Shown: positions 19,786-30,272, numbered from the stretch's first letter. The stretch: DNA of 64,000 nucleotides from Campylobacter cuniculorum DSM 23162 = LMG 24588 (GCF_002104335.1 NZ_CP020867.1:186001-250000); one strand, 5' to 3'. Numbers and translations: made by a program. Notes: generated by a model not told the origin, from the letters alone.

Positions 19786-21190
19786 TTTGGATTTTGAAAT
19801 TTTAAATATCTCTTTATCTTATCCTTTTTTATTTTTGATTGGTGTGGGTATTGTTCTTTTGTGTTGTTCGGCTTTTTATAAGCTTCATCGCAATTTTTTC
19901 GTTGGCATCAGTGCTTTATCTTTGATTGTAAGCTTTTTTTTAATACTTTATAATATCAATGTTCAAGGCTCTAAAGGAGCTTTTTTAGGGACTTTAAATA
20001 ACGATATTCTTTCTTTTGCGTTCTCTTCACTTATTTTGCTTTTTTCTTTTTTGTATCTTTTGATGGAAAAAGAAGAGAATCAAGGTGAATTTTATGCTTT
20101 ATTTCTTTTTATGATTGCTTCTTTAATGCTTATGGTTTCAAGCTCAAATTTGGTTTTAATTTTCATAGGGCTTGAAGGCTCATCTTTGGCTCTTTATACT
20201 CTCATAGCAATACGCGGAACGCAAAATTCTATCTCTGCAGCAATTAAATATTTTAGCATTGCAGCTGTGGGTTCAGGTTTTTTTGCTTTAGCTTGTGCTT
20301 TGATTTATATCAAAACGGGCAGTTTAAGTCTTGATGAAATAATCAGTTTGCAAGATTCAAATGATGATATTTTGCTTTCATGTGCTGGAGTTTTAATCTT
20401 TGTTCTTTGTGCAATCAAACTTTCCTTAGCCCCTTTTCATTTTTGGCTAAGAGATGTGTATTATGCTGCTTATCCAAATTTGGTCGCTTTTATTTCAGTT
20501 GTGCCAAAAATTGCTATGTTTGTTGTTGTGATAAGAATCTTTATGTTTTTAGAACCAAAAACAAATGGATTTGAATATATTATAATGGTTTTAACAATTT
20601 TTTCTATGCTTGTAGGAGCCTTAGCTTCTTTAACGCAAAAAGATGTAAAAAAAATGTTTGCCTATAGTTCTGTGGTGCATTCTTCTTTTGTATTAGCAAA
20701 CATTATTCCTTTGCTTGATCATCAAGTATGGATTTTTAATTATCAAGCGTTCTTTATTTTTTGGTATTGGGGGCTATTTTGGTATTGGGGACTATTTGCT
20801 TTTAGCAATTATGGAGTGTTTTTGATTTTAAGCACCTATAAAAATACGCATTGTGAATCCTTAAAAGGACTCTTGCTTAAAAAACCTCTTATAGCAATTT
20901 CTTTGAGTGTTTGTGTGCTGTCTTTAGCAGGAATCCCTCCTTTTGGAGTGTTTTGGGGTAAATTGATTGTATTAAATTCGGTTATGATCGCGAATTATTG
21001 GTATTTAGCTCTTTTTATTGCTTTGAGTTCGGTTATTATGCTTTATGGATATTTAAAGGTTATCATTTACGCTCTTTTTGTAAAAGGCGAGGGAGAAACT
21101 TATACGCGTTTAGATTTTAGACAAAATTTTATTCTAACACTTTGTGTGTGTGTAAGTATTTTTGCGGTATTATTAGTCATGTTTCTTTAA
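19775..21190 (+). CDS. nuoN: Complex I subunit N, with a six-residue tandem duplication
   Basis: Third antiporter-like channel, 471 residues. Core motifs are APFHFWLRDVYYAAYPNLV and KKMFAYSSVVHSSFVLAN. Within a membrane segment at about residues 329-340 the string FWYWGL occurs twice in a row, from an 18-bp tandem repeat (20759-20776 and 20777-20794, 17 of 18 bases the same). The frame is kept. It is the last nuo gene; 69 nt separate it from pflA. Confidence 0.95.
   Translation: MLNDLDFEILNISLSYPFLFLIGVGIVLLCCSAFYKLHRNFFVGISALSLIVSFFLILYNINVQGSKGAFLGTLNNDILSFAFSSLILLFSFLYLLMEKEENQGEFYALFLFMIASLMLMVSSSNLVLIFIGLEGSSLALYTLIAIRGTQNSISAAIKYFSIAAVGSGFFALACALIYIKTGSLSLDEIISLQDSNDDILLSCAGVLIFVLCAIKLSLAPFHFWLRDVYYAAYPNLVAFISVVPKIAMFVVVIRIFMFLEPKTNGFEYIIMVLTIFSMLVGALASLTQKDVKKMFAYSSVVHSSFVLANIIPLLDHQVWIFNYQAFFIFWYWGLFWYWGLFAFSNYGVFLILSTYKNTHCESLKGLLLKKPLIAISLSVCVLSLAGIPPFGVFWGKLIVLNSVMIANYWYLALFIALSSVIMLYGYLKVIIYALFVKGEGETYTRLDFRQNFILTLCVCVSIFAVLLVMFL
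20759..20794 (+). repeat. 18-bp tandem duplication inside nuoN
   Basis: Two adjacent copies of an 18-bp unit, differing at one base, each encoding FWYWGL. In-frame slippage duplication in a membrane helix region. Confidence 0.9.
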
Positions 21191-21247
21191 ATCATCTAAA
21201 ATAGAGAAATTTTTGAATGCAAATTTTTGATATTATAAGAGTTTTGC

Positions 21248-21253
21248 TATAAT
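21248..21253 (+). promoter_or_regulatory. -10 element very close to the pflA start
   Basis: A perfect TATAAT preceded by TTGC ends 6 nt before the pflA ATG. No ribosome-binding site lies at a usable distance (nearest AAGAG is 18 nt away). The predicted transcript would begin at or within a base or two of the ATG, so the mRNA may be leaderless. Confidence 0.5.
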
Positions 21254-21259
21254 TGTTTT

Positions 21260-23629
21260 ATGAAACGAATTTTATTTTTGATTGCTTTGAGTTTTTTAAA
21301 ACTTTTTGGTTTTGAGCTTAATTTAAATACGGGTCGTGAAGATAATCAACCCTTTGCCATCTTGCATATTGCAAATGACCAAAATTTCACTTGTCGAAGT
21401 GTTTTTGTTGATACTAAAACACATTTTGAATGTGAAATTCCCGGCGTTGTGGATAATGAATTAAAAGACCAAAGTTTTTCTTTTTTTGACCTAAAATTTA
21501 TCAAAGAAGAATTAAAAATTAAGGTTTTAATCTTACCAAAAATGCAAGCAAAAATGTTTGATTCATCACAAAATATTTATATCGATAAAGAAATCAGCCC
21601 TTCAAATTCACCTCAATCTACAAAATTTACCTTTATCTTTGCTCCTGAACTCTTTGGTGTAAATCATTATGATGGACTTGATTTTGATGTGGATTTTCCG
21701 CATGAAAGTTTGCCTTATGTGGGAGCACTTGATTTAAATTCAAATCCCGTCATCATTCCTCAAAGTGCAGATATTAATACCTATCTTCGTATCAAACAAG
21801 AATACGAAGATGGAAATTTTCCCCAAGTCATAACCGATGCACAAAATGCTATCAATCGTTATAGAAATAGTATTTTTATGAGTGAATTTATACTCTATAA
21901 ATTAAGGGCACAGAGTCAAATTTATGCTCAAAATTCTGATGTAAGAGATCAAGAAATTTTGGAAAATATGATAGAAGATATTAAGAATTGGACCAGGACC
22001 TTTACAAGCGATAAAAATTATCCCGAAGTTTTGTATATTATGTTAAAAACTTATATTGCACTTTCTCAAAGAGCTGATGTGGATTATACAATGTCCTTGA
22101 TTAATAATCAACAATTAAACGAACATTTTACAAGTCTTTCACGTTTGGATTATGCGGATTATATTTATAATTTAGGTGAAAGAGAAAGAGCTATTGGAAT
22201 CTATGAAAATATTTATTTTAATACCAAAGATTTAAATCTTGCCGCAAGGGCTACTATGTCTTTGGCTAAAGATTTGCTTTTAAATTCAAATCCTAACAGA
22301 GCCATTCAATACATTAACACCATTCTTAAAGCAAATAAATCTTATTTTGGTAAGGATATTAGCAGGTCTTTAGAACTTGCAAAGCTTTTTTATCAAAATA
22401 AAATTTTTGATACAAGTGCTGAAATTTACGAAAACACCTTTAAAAATATGCCAAAGATTGATGATCGCTATGAAGAAGCTTTGAAGGATTTTGCTTTAGC
22501 TTTGGCTCAAACTTCAAGATCAAATGAAGCTAAAAAATATCTTGATTTGTATATGGATGAATTTTTAGATGGAAAGTATTTAGAAGAGATAAGAAAAGCA
22601 AATGATGAAGTATTTTTTAATCTCAATGATAATAACGCAACTTTTTTACATCAACGCTACAAAGAACTGATGAAACAATATGCTAATGAGGATGAAAATA
22701 TTGCTCATAGGGCTTTAGATGAGGACATTAAACTCTATTATAAAGAAGGAAATTTTTCAGCTATTTTAGACTATCAACAACAAATTGAAGATTCTAAACT
22801 CCCCGATACAAGGCGTTTCTTAGAAGACTCTGCGATTAAAGCCTTAAATGATGAGTTAAAAGCGGATAATTGCATTAAGGCTGTAGAAATTTTTACACGT
22901 TTTAATGCCTATAATTTAGGACAAAAGATTGAGAATAAAAAACAAATGCTCTCTTGCTTACAAAGAACTTCTAAGATGGAACAAGCCTTAGCTTATGCGA
23001 ATGAAAATTTCGATGAAGATAAGATTTTTTATGGTTTGCAAAAGGCTTCAATACTCCTTGATAATAAGCAGTATCAACAGACAATCAATCTTGCTCAAGA
23101 TATTATCAATTTAAGAGTTTTAAAAAGCGATGAGGAGCTTTTTAAGGCGTATTATTTGCAATTTTTAGCCCTTTTGCGTTTAAATGATTATAATCAAGCC
23201 ATTAAAATTTTAAAAATTTTAGAAACCTTTCCTATGAGTTTTAATATGGTTGAAGCCTATGATGCTTTGCTTGGTTTTGCCTCTGATCATAATATGCAAA
23301 CTACAATTTTAAACTATGCTCCAAAGGCTATTGATTATCAAAATTTCAGAGGAATTAACCTTTTTAGCCCTCAATTAGAATTCATGTATTTGCAAGCCTT
23401 GCAAAATGTCAATGAAAATGATAAAGCTTTAAATATTTTAAAAGACCTTTTAAAGCTTAAACTTTCTGCAGAGGATAGAGCCAGAGCCTTATTCATACAA
23501 AGTTCAGTGTATGAAGCTTTACAAAATACTGCCTTGCAAAAAGAAAGCCTTAAGGAATGTCTTGATATTAATGCGACTTCAAGTTGGCAGGATTTATGCC
23601 GCCAAAAGAATCAAATTTTAGGAGAATGA
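21260..23629 (+). CDS. pflA: Paralysed flagella protein PflA (TPR-rich periplasmic motor protein)
   Basis: 789 residues. A signal peptide (1-18, [15 protein letters not shown]) precedes a beta-rich N-terminal domain (20-180), then helical TPR-like repeats to the end (e.g. [35 protein letters not shown]). In C. jejuni PflA (Cj1565c) follows nuoN, as here, and forms part of the disk scaffold around the polar flagellar motor needed for motility. Identification rests on position, length and architecture. It overlaps the end of miaA tail to tail by 12 bp. Confidence 0.88.
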   Translation: MKRILFLIALSFLKLFGFELNLNTGREDNQPFAILHIANDQNFTCRSVFVDTKTHFECEIPGVVDNELKDQSFSFFDLKFIKEELKIKVLILPKMQAKMFDSSQNIYIDKEISPSNSPQSTKFTFIFAPELFGVNHYDGLDFDVDFPHESLPYVGALDLNSNPVIIPQSADINTYLRIKQEYEDGNFPQVITDAQNAINRYRNSIFMSEFILYKLRAQSQIYAQNSDVRDQEILENMIEDIKNWTRTFTSDKNYPEVLYIMLKTYIALSQRADVDYTMSLINNQQLNEHFTSLSRLDYADYIYNLGERERAIGIYENIYFNTKDLNLAARATMSLAKDLLLNSNPNRAIQYINTILKANKSYFGKDISRSLELAKLFYQNKIFDTSAEIYENTFKNMPKIDDRYEEALKDFALALAQTSRSNEAKKYLDLYMDEFLDGKYLEEIRKANDEVFFNLNDNNATFLHQRYKELMKQYANEDENIAHRALDEDIKLYYKEGNFSAILDYQQQIEDSKLPDTRRFLEDSAIKALNDELKADNCIKAVEIFTRFNAYNLGQKIENKKQMLSCLQRTSKMEQALAYANENFDEDKIFYGLQKASILLDNKQYQQTINLAQDIINLRVLKSDEELFKAYYLQFLALLRLNDYNQAIKILKILETFPMSFNMVEAYDALLGFASDHNMQTTILNYAPKAIDYQNFRGINLFSPQLEFMYLQALQNVNENDKALNILKDLLKLKLSAEDRARALFIQSSVYEALQNTALQKESLKECLDINATSSWQDLCRQKNQILGE

Positions 23630-24487
23630 TTTAAGTTTTTGTCTTAGAATTTCAAAGGCTTTGTCAAATTCTAAAGGAATGCTTTGGAATTTTTTATTGA
23701 AAGTTCTTTGTCTCTTTGCAAGTTGTGCGGTGTGAGTGTTAATCAAATATTCAAGCTCATTGAAAGAAATTTCGTGCTTTAAAAAACTTTTGCACTCTTT
23801 TAGTCCTATGGAGTTTAAAGGTTTTAAAGACGGATTAAAATTTTTAAAAAGATGATTTGCTTCTTCAATGAGTCCATTTTTAAGCATCGTTTGAGTTCTC
23901 TTTTGAATGTTTTTTCTTAAAAGCTCTTTATCCCAAATGATTTCATAAATCAAAAGCTCTTCAATCACAGCTTTTTTTCGCGTTCTTTTTAAAAATTCAC
24001 TCGGAATTTCATTGCAACTCTCATAAATATTAAGCCATTTTCTAAGTCTATAGGTGTCATTTTTTTCGATTTTAAATTGAGGATCAATCGTCTTTAAAAG
24101 GTGATAAATTTCATCATTACTCAACGAGCTTTGTCTTTCTTCTATGTTTGCACTCAATCCTTGCATCATTGTTTTAAGATAAAAACCCGTTCCGCCTGTA
24201 ATGATTAAGGCTGTATTTTTTTCTTTTGCAATTTTTTTAGCTTTTTCGTATTCTTTGATGAATAAAGCCACATTAAAATGCTCACAAACACTCAATAAAT
24301 TCACACCAAAATAATCCAGCTCTTTTAAAGTTTGTGCAGAGCTTTTTGCATTAGCGATATTGATTTCTTTATAAACACACAGGCTATCAAGACTTAAAAT
24401 GACAGCTTTAAATTCTTTTGCTAAAGCATTTGCGAGTGAAGTTTTGCCACTTGCTGTTGTGCCTATAAGTGCAAATTCAAAAAACAT
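23618..24487 (-). CDS. miaA: tRNA dimethylallyltransferase
   Basis: Transfers a dimethylallyl group to A37 of tRNAs reading UNN codons. 289 residues. The P-loop [14 protein letters not shown], the region [15 protein letters not shown] (usually DSMQVY) and [13 protein letters not shown] are the family marks. The only minus-strand gene in the 3-36.6 kb run. Start ATG 24487 lies 69 bp from the divergent mqnP start. Confidence 0.95.
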   Translation of the reverse strand: MFFEFALIGTTASGKTSLANALAKEFKAVILSLDSLCVYKEINIANAKSSAQTLKELDYFGVNLLSVCEHFNVALFIKEYEKAKKIAKEKNTALIITGGTGFYLKTMMQGLSANIEERQSSLSNDEIYHLLKTIDPQFKIEKNDTYRLRKWLNIYESCNEIPSEFLKRTRKKAVIEELLIYEIIWDKELLRKNIQKRTQTMLKNGLIEEANHLFKNFNPSLKPLNSIGLKECKSFLKHEISFNELEYLINTHTAQLAKRQRTFNKKFQSIPLEFDKAFEILRQKLKSFS

Positions 24488-24556
24488 TTTTAATTTTTCC
24501 TAAAATTTATAAAATTTTTAGTAAAATCATAGCAAATTTTTTTAAAAGAGTGAAGA

Positions 24557-25429
24557 ATGACTTTTTGGACTAAATTTAAAGACATTTTGGATTTGATTGT
24601 TTTTAAACATTCAGTTTTTGCTTTACCTTTTTTATTCACAGCGATGATTGTTGCATCAAAGATGGTCAATGATAGCACCTGGTTTGGTTTTAAAGCTCTG
24701 ATTTTAGGTATCATTTGTGCAGTGAGTGCAAGAAATTTCGCAATGGCTAGCAATCGTTTGATGGATGAGGATATAGATAAGGACAATCCACGTTGTAAAG
24801 AGCGTCCAAATATCGATGGACGCATAGGCAAAAAGAGCGTTTGGATTTTTATTTTAATCAATGCTTTGATTTTTATATTCTGTTCTTATTTTATCAATCC
24901 TTTAGCCTTTTATCTTAGTTTTCCTGTATTGTTTATCTTAGCTTTTTATTCAGCGTTTAAACGTTTTAGTTCTTTAGCCCATTTGGTTTTGGGTTTTTGT
25001 TTAGGACTTGCTCCGGTTGCTGGAAGTGTGATTGTGATGGGAGAAATTCATCTTTTTAGCATACTTTTGTGTTTGGGTGTTACTTTTTGGACAGCTGGAT
25101 TTGATTTGCTCTATTCTTTGCAAGATATGGAGTATGACAAAAAAGTGGGTTTGCATTCTATACCTGCGAAATTTGGAAGCAATGCCACTCTTTTTTTCTC
25201 TGCTTTTTGTCATTGTTTAGCTGTCATTTTTTGGCTTTTATTTGCTTGGGTTGCTCCTTTGGGGAAATTGGCTTTTTTAGGGATTGTCATTTGTGCTTTG
25301 ATTTTATTTTTCGAACATAAAATCGTGCGTAAAAATTTTTCTCATATTGATAGAGCGTTCTTTACCTTAAATGGGTATTTGAGTATAATATTTTTTATTT
25401 TTATGTGGGTGGATTTATTATGCAATTAA
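24557..25429 (+). CDS. mqnP: Menaquinone prenyltransferase, UbiA family (MqnP)
   Basis: Integral membrane prenyltransferase, 290 residues with about eight helices. The first aspartate motif NRLMDEDIDKDNPRCKERP and the second, SLQDMEYDKKVGLHSIP, bind the prenyl diphosphate via magnesium. Since mqnC and mqnD are in the same window and no Men genes are seen, it most likely prenylates the naphthoate intermediate of the futalosine pathway. It is annotated ubiA in older records. The ATG follows AAGAGTGAAG. Confidence 0.88.
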   Translation: MTFWTKFKDILDLIVFKHSVFALPFLFTAMIVASKMVNDSTWFGFKALILGIICAVSARNFAMASNRLMDEDIDKDNPRCKERPNIDGRIGKKSVWIFILINALIFIFCSYFINPLAFYLSFPVLFILAFYSAFKRFSSLAHLVLGFCLGLAPVAGSVIVMGEIHLFSILLCLGVTFWTAGFDLLYSLQDMEYDKKVGLHSIPAKFGSNATLFFSAFCHCLAVIFWLLFAWVAPLGKLAFLGIVICALILFFEHKIVRKNFSHIDRAFFTLNGYLSIIFFIFMWVDLLCN

Positions 25430-25914
25430 ATCTTTTTAAAGCCGGATTGAGTGCAGAGTTTCAAAGTTGCGATATAAATGATAGTTATTTTTTACAAGAA
25501 TATCTTAATATTAATATTAATTCAAGGCTTAATAAATGGAAAAAACTTGCTTCTAAAGTTGATTTTGAAGAGAGTGAAAAATTAATTTTTGAACTTCTTT
25601 TAAGTCTTAAAGAGGATATTGCAAGGCTTCAAAACAATCTAAGTGAGCAAGATAAACTTTTACCTTTATCTCAAAAAGGAATTATTGATGCTTTAAATTT
25701 TGAATATTTAAATTTTTTAGAACCTCTTTTGGAAAAAGACAAGCAATATTATATGAGATTTGAGATTAATAATCAAAAAATAGCACTTTTTATTGAAGCA
25801 CAAAGCGAAAATTTAGCTAAAATGATTAAAATCAAACCTGAAGATAGAATCATTTATGATGCTTTTGTGGTTGAAATTCAAAGAGATATGATAAGAAGTA
25901 AGAAAGGGGATTGA
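25420..25914 (+). CDS. Conserved Campylobacter protein of unknown function (Cj0163c-like)
   Basis: 164 residues from ATG 25420, which follows GGTGGA; an in-frame GTG lies 15 nt earlier. It overlaps the end of mqnP by 10 bp and ends in TGATG with the next gene. Soluble, acidic, no signal peptide, mixed helix and strand. The C-terminal half (DRIIYDAFVVEIQRDMIRS) resembles PilZ-like/regulatory folds only vaguely; I do not recognise a function. Position matches the C. jejuni gene between ubiA and Cj0162c. Confidence 0.75.
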   Translation: MQLNLFKAGLSAEFQSCDINDSYFLQEYLNININSRLNKWKKLASKVDFEESEKLIFELLLSLKEDIARLQNNLSEQDKLLPLSQKGIIDALNFEYLNFLEPLLEKDKQYYMRFEINNQKIALFIEAQSENLAKMIKIKPEDRIIYDAFVVEIQRDMIRSKKGD

Positions 25915-26441
25915 TGAGCGAAGATGTGCTTTATTTGGTTTTTGTGATTGTTTTGTTGATTGCAATGTTAGCTTATATGAATATCAAAGATAGAGAAAAT
26001 GGGGCTAAAATCGCTAAACTTCAAAATGCAATGGAGGATATAACAAAAGAGCTTCATTATTTAAAAAAAGAATTCTTGTCAAAAATGGAAAATTCAGACG
26101 CGAGTTATAATGATGAAAATTATAATTTAGAGCTTTTAAAAGATGAGATGAAAATTCTGCTTGAAAAAGAACTCACTCAAAGAATTTTACCCGTATTAAA
26201 AAGCATTCAAGGTATGGAAAATATCATTGAGGAATTTCAAAACGAACAGCAAAATCGTATTTTAAATTTGGAGCAAAAAGCACAAAGTATGACAAAACTT
26301 ACTCCAAATTATGATACAGAAGAGCAAAAAATCATTGATTTATTTAAAGAGGGAAAGAGTATAGAACAAATCGCAAAAGATTTAAGGATAGGGACAGGAA
26401 ATGTAGAACTTGTGCTTAAATTTAAAAAACTGATTAAATAG
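25914..26441 (+). CDS. Membrane-anchored coiled-coil protein with C-terminal helix-turn-helix-like region
   Basis: 175 residues from ATG 25914, overlapping the previous stop (TGATG). An N-terminal membrane helix (about 4-22) is followed by a coiled coil (30-130) and a C-terminal segment IIDLFKEGKSIEQIAKDLRI that looks like the recognition half of an HTH of the DUF2802/DUF6115 type. Similar proteins sit near flagellar genes in other bacteria; no function is assigned. Confidence 0.75.
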   Translation: MSEDVLYLVFVIVLLIAMLAYMNIKDRENGAKIAKLQNAMEDITKELHYLKKEFLSKMENSDASYNDENYNLELLKDEMKILLEKELTQRILPVLKSIQGMENIIEEFQNEQQNRILNLEQKAQSMTKLTPNYDTEEQKIIDLFKEGKSIEQIAKDLRIGTGNVELVLKFKKLIK

Positions 26442-26450
26442 GTTGCAAAG

Positions 26451-27413
26451 ATGTTAATGGATCAATTTGGGAGAAAAATCGATTATTTGCGTATCTCTGT
26501 AACACAAAGATGTAATTTTCGTTGTCTTTATTGTATGCCAAAAATTCCTTTTGATTATGTTCCCAAAGAGGAATTATTAAGTTTTGAAGAAATGTTTTGT
26601 TTCATAAAACTTGCTATTGATGAGGGAATTTCTAAGATTCGCATAACGGGCGGAGAGCCTTTATTGCGTAAAGAATTGAGTGTTTTCATTAAGATGATTA
26701 AGGATTATAAAAAAGATATTGATTTAGCAATGACTACGAATGGTTTTTTGCTTAAAGATTATGCGAAAGAACTTAAAGATGCAGGACTTGAGCGTATCAA
26801 TGTCTCTTTGGATACTCTTGATTCTAAAAAGGCTAAAATTTTAGCTCAAAAAGATGTCTTAAGTAGCGTTTTATCAGGCATTGAAGAGGCTTTAAAATAT
26901 GATTTTAAAATCAAGCTCAATACCGTAGCCTTAAAGACCTTTAATGAAAATGAATTAAGTTCTCTTTTGGAATTCGCTAAAAGTAAAAACATACAAATTC
27001 GTTTTATAGAATTTATGGAGAATCATCATGCTTACGGACAGCTTAAAGGTTTGAAAAGGGATGAGATTTTACAAATTTTAAGTCAAAAATATCAAATTTT
27101 TCTTCTTGAAAAAGCTGAAAAATCTCCGGTAACTTTATACACTGCAAATGATTATAAATTTGGTATAATAGACCCGCATAGCCACGAATTTTGCGATACT
27201 TGCAATCGTATAAGATTGAGTGCAAATGGTTTGCTCATCCCTTGTTTATATCACGACGAAGCTTTGAGTATCAAAGAGGCGGTGAGAAAAAAAGATATGC
27301 AAAAAGCTTTTCAAATTTTAAAACAAGTTCTTCAAAACAAGCCTGAAAAAAATCGATGGAGCGTAACAGACAATCAAATTTCTTCAAGAGCTTTTTATCA
27401 AACCGGAGGATAA
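26451..27413 (+). CDS. moaA: GTP 3',8-cyclase MoaA
   Basis: Radical SAM enzyme for the first step of molybdenum cofactor synthesis. 320 residues. N-terminal cluster [11 protein letters not shown]-binding [13 protein letters not shown]-terminal substrate cluster [18 protein letters not shown], and the terminal GG needed for cyclisation are all visible. ATG occurs at codons 1 and 3; either start is possible. queE follows directly. Confidence 0.96.
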   Translation: MLMDQFGRKIDYLRISVTQRCNFRCLYCMPKIPFDYVPKEELLSFEEMFCFIKLAIDEGISKIRITGGEPLLRKELSVFIKMIKDYKKDIDLAMTTNGFLLKDYAKELKDAGLERINVSLDTLDSKKAKILAQKDVLSSVLSGIEEALKYDFKIKLNTVALKTFNENELSSLLEFAKSKNIQIRFIEFMENHHAYGQLKGLKRDEILQILSQKYQIFLLEKAEKSPVTLYTANDYKFGIIDPHSHEFCDTCNRIRLSANGLLIPCLYHDEALSIKEAVRKKDMQKAFQILKQVLQNKPEKNRWSVTDNQISSRAFYQTGG

Positions 27414-27415
27414 AT

Positions 27416-28150
27416 TTGCAAGTTGTAGAAAGTTTTTTAAGCATTCAAGGTGAGGGGAAATTTGCTGGAAAATTGGCTGTTTTTATACGCTTTGCGGGTT
27501 GTAATTTAAATTGCATAGGTTTTGGAGTTAAGAGGCAAAAAAATGGCAAGATTTTACAAGGTTGCGATACTTTAAGGGCGGTTTTTACTAAGGAATTTGA
27601 ATCGCAAACTTATGATTCTAAAAGTCTTTTTGAAAGGGTTTTAGAGCTTAAGAAAGATTTTCGTGTTATCATTGTCATTACCGGTGGTGAGCCTTTAATC
27701 CATCATCAAGATGAAGAATTTATAAATTTTATAGAACTTTTATTGAATGCAAATTTAGAGGTGCATTTTGAGAGCAATGGAAGCATTGAGCTTGATTTTA
27801 ACAAATATCCTTTATATAAAAAATGTATTTTTGCTTTGGGTATAAAACTTAGCAATAGCGGGATTGCTAAAGAAAAAAGAATCAATTTTAAAGCCATTGA
27901 AAGCATTGTTAAAAATACTCAAAGTTTTTATAAATTTGTTTTAGATTCAAAAAGCATTCAAAGGAGTGCAAGTGAGATTGATGAAATTGTGAGTCAAATT
28001 CCTAATGAGGTCTATTGTATGCCTTTGGGAGAAAATGAGGATAAATTAAGAGCAAATGCACTTAAAATTGTAGAGTTTTGCATAAAAAATGGGTATAATT
28101 ATACGGATAGAATTCATATAAGACTTTGGGGAGAGCAAGAGGGTGTATGA
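27416..28150 (+). CDS. queE: 7-carboxy-7-deazaguanine synthase QueE, TTG start
   Basis: Radical SAM enzyme making the deazaguanine core of queuosine. 244 residues from TTG 27416, chosen because GGAGGA lies 5 nt upstream and the protein then begins at the conserved [16 protein letters not shown]; the longer frame would run back into moaA. The cluster motif is expanded: C29, C33 and C50 (CX3CX16C) instead of CX3CX2C, with an insertion ending ILQGCDT. Extended QueE cluster motifs are known in some proteobacteria. ITGGEPL follows. Overlaps queD as ATGA. Confidence 0.92.
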   Translation: MQVVESFLSIQGEGKFAGKLAVFIRFAGCNLNCIGFGVKRQKNGKILQGCDTLRAVFTKEFESQTYDSKSLFERVLELKKDFRVIIVITGGEPLIHHQDEEFINFIELLLNANLEVHFESNGSIELDFNKYPLYKKCIFALGIKLSNSGIAKEKRINFKAIESIVKNTQSFYKFVLDSKSIQRSASEIDEIVSQIPNEVYCMPLGENEDKLRANALKIVEFCIKNGYNYTDRIHIRLWGEQEGV

Positions 28151-28728
28151 TTATTAGGAAGATATTTGAATTTGAAAACGCACACATTGTTCGTTTTTGT
28201 TCTTCTAAAAGATGCAAAACCAGCATACATGGACATTCTTATAAGATTGAGATTTTACTTGAAAGTCAGTATTTGGATAATGCGGGCATGGTTTATGATT
28301 TTGGACTTTTAAAACAAGAGATTAAACAAATTGTCGATAGTTTTGATCACGCTATAACACTTTTTAGTGCAGATGATAAAGCGTATTTAAAACAGATGCA
28401 AAAATATTCTTCGCGTTGGATACTCTTACCCCTTAATGTCAGTGCAGAAAATTTTGTAAGAATTTTTTTCGTACTCATTGACACCTTGCTTAAAAAAACA
28501 AAAATGGTTAATGGCGAAAAAGGTGTGAATTTAAAAAGCATTATTATACATGAAACAGCTAAGAGTTATGCACAAGGATTTAGAGAAGATGCCTATAGCG
28601 AATTGTTGCCTAAGATTGAGCTTAAGGACATAGAATTTTCACCTGCGATAAAAAGTGAATGGAAGGATAAGGATTTTTTTGAGAAACTTAAAAATTCTTA
28701 TATTTTTATAAATCCTAAGGAGGTTTGA
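28147..28728 (+). CDS. queD: 6-carboxytetrahydropterin synthase QueD
   Basis: 193 residues from ATG 28147, with the start overlapping the queE stop (ATGA). Zinc-binding histidines are in FENAHIVRF and [10 protein letters not shown], with [12 protein letters not shown] typical. The family is usually 120-150 residues; here there is an insertion between residues 85 and 130 and a tail, as in other Campylobacter QueD. It supplies the substrate that QueE acts on. Confidence 0.92.
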   Translation: MIIRKIFEFENAHIVRFCSSKRCKTSIHGHSYKIEILLESQYLDNAGMVYDFGLLKQEIKQIVDSFDHAITLFSADDKAYLKQMQKYSSRWILLPLNVSAENFVRIFFVLIDTLLKKTKMVNGEKGVNLKSIIIHETAKSYAQGFREDAYSELLPKIELKDIEFSPAIKSEWKDKDFFEKLKNSYIFINPKEV

Positions 28729-29168
28729 TGAAAAAAAAATTATTTATATTTTTTATAGGATTTGTTTTGTTTTTTTTATGTGCATGTCAAAGTGAAGAAA
28801 AAGATTTGGTTAAAGAACAAAATTCCACAGAAGAACTTGTGCAAATTGAGCAAAATGATGAAAAGACTCAAATCAGTGATTCAAATTTACCCTTGCCGAT
28901 TGAAGATGAAGTTAAGGAAAATGCTACAGATTTAGGATTTAATCTAAGTGTTGTGAATTCTTTATATAAGAAAAAATGTTCTTCTTGTCATGGAAAAAAA
29001 GCAGAACTTGAGGTTAATGGAAGCAGGGCGATTAAAAATTTAGACAAACAGAGCTTGATACAAAGGCTTAATGATTTAGAACAAGATAAAAACAAGAATC
29101 ATATTTTAGAACTTAGTCAAAGACAGATTGAAAATTTAGCCGAGTTTATTAGTAAAGGAAATAAATGA
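28728..29168 (+). CDS. Haem-binding lipoprotein, class I cytochrome c domain
   Basis: 146 residues from ATG 28728 (TGATG overlap with queD). The signal sequence ends in FFLCACQSEE, a lipobox with the modified cysteine near residue 17. An acidic linker to about residue 85 leads to a small cytochrome c domain with the haem motif CSSCHGKK. Matches C. jejuni Cj0158c in position. A periplasmic, membrane-tethered electron carrier is likely; its partner is unknown. Confidence 0.86.
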   Translation: MKKKLFIFFIGFVLFFLCACQSEEKDLVKEQNSTEELVQIEQNDEKTQISDSNLPLPIEDEVKENATDLGFNLSVVNSLYKKKCSSCHGKKAELEVNGSRAIKNLDKQSLIQRLNDLEQDKNKNHILELSQRQIENLAEFISKGNK

Positions 29169-29575
29169 ATGAAGAAATATACGAATTTATTGTAGCTTTT
29201 CATCTTTATAGTCTTTATGCAACGGGATTTTTAATGCTTTTTTATCTCTCTTTAACTCAAGGAAATTTTAAAACTGAATTTGAATTCATTAAAAAAATTC
29301 GTTTATTTTTGCCCATTTATTATATTTTCTTAGCCTTTATAATCTTTACAGGAGCTTTGCTCTTAGCCTTGAATCATTTTGCAATGAATTTTGATATTTA
29401 TCTGATGATTTTATGCTGGATTTTGATTTTTTCTCTGGCAATTTTTCATTTTATTCAATTTAAAAAAGCAAGAAAAATAAGACATTATAGGGTTTTTAGA
29501 TTGCTTAGTTTTATCGTTTTACTTTCTGAAATCATCTTGCTCATTTTGCCTTTTATCAGTTACAAAGTTTTATAA
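29165..29575 (+). CDS. Integral membrane protein of unknown function (Cj0157c-like)
   Basis: 136 residues with four hydrophobic segments (about 12-30, 47-70, 75-97, 115-133). No catalytic motif seen. Overlaps the cytochrome lipoprotein gene by 4 bp and ends immediately before rsmE. Topology resembles small haem-containing membrane proteins, and the histidines in VAFHLYSL, LNHFAMN and IFHFIQF might ligate haem, but this is inference. Confidence 0.75.
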   Translation: MNEEIYEFIVAFHLYSLYATGFLMLFYLSLTQGNFKTEFEFIKKIRLFLPIYYIFLAFIIFTGALLLALNHFAMNFDIYLMILCWILIFSLAIFHFIQFKKARKIRHYRVFRLLSFIVLLSEIILLILPFISYKVL

Positions 29576-30229
29576 ATGCAATTTTTGTATCATAAAAATA
29601 GCGGAGCACAATTGATAAAATTAGAAAATGAGGAATTTTCACACCTTAAAGTGCGTCGCATTAGATTAGGAGAGTGTTTAAAGCTTAGAAATTTAAACGA
29701 CGAATATTTATTTTCCTATGAAGTGATAAAACTTGATAGACATTCTTGCGTTTTAAAGCTTGTAAAAAGCGATTTTGTGCCTATGCCAAAGAATCATTTA
29801 GCTTTAGCTTTAGCAGTCATCGAGCCTAAAATTTTAGAAAAAACCTTAGCTTTTTTAAATGAAATAGGCATAGCAAAACTCATTTTAGTCTATACGCAGT
29901 TTTCTCAAAGAAATTTTAAAATCGATAAGAATCGTTTTGAAAGAATACTTATAAATTCTTGTGAGCAATGCGGAAGGAGTTTTAAAATGGAGATTGAAAT
30001 TTTCAATGACATAGAAAATTTTTTAAAAGCTTATCCCCATACGATTTTGGTTGATTTTAGCGGAAAAAAAGAAGAATTTGACAAAGATAAACTCTATTTT
30101 ATAGGACCTGAAGGGGGTTTTAGTGAGGAAGAAAAATTGTTATTTAAAAGAAAAATTTGTTTAGATTGTGCTTATATTTTAAGGAGTCAAAGTGCTATTA
30201 TGGCTGTGGCTGCAAAAATTTCAATCTAA
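29576..30229 (+). CDS. rsmE: 16S rRNA (U1498-N3)-methyltransferase
   Basis: SPOUT-class methyltransferase, 217 residues. The N-terminal PUA-like section begins MQFLYHKNSGAQL; the C-terminal knot contains FIGPEGGFSEEE and LRSQSAIMAVAAKI. Slightly shorter than E. coli RsmE (243). It starts directly after the preceding stop. Confidence 0.92.
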   Translation: MQFLYHKNSGAQLIKLENEEFSHLKVRRIRLGECLKLRNLNDEYLFSYEVIKLDRHSCVLKLVKSDFVPMPKNHLALALAVIEPKILEKTLAFLNEIGIAKLILVYTQFSQRNFKIDKNRFERILINSCEQCGRSFKMEIEIFNDIENFLKAYPHTILVDFSGKKEEFDKDKLYFIGPEGGFSEEEKLLFKRKICLDCAYILRSQSAIMAVAAKISI

Positions 30230-30266
30230 AAAAATAAAATTTATATTTTTTTTATTTGTATTTTAA

Positions 30267-30272
30267 TATAAT
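30267..30272 (+). promoter_or_regulatory. -10 element upstream of rpmE
   Basis: Perfect TATAAT within a T-rich stretch, 29 nt before the rpmE ATG; gives rpmE and the genes behind it their own promoter. Confidence 0.6.

Noticed and set aside
24490-24861. Minus-strand 123-codon ORF opposite the start of mqnP
   Set aside because: Lies antisense to a well-supported gene and has a composition typical of antisense frames.
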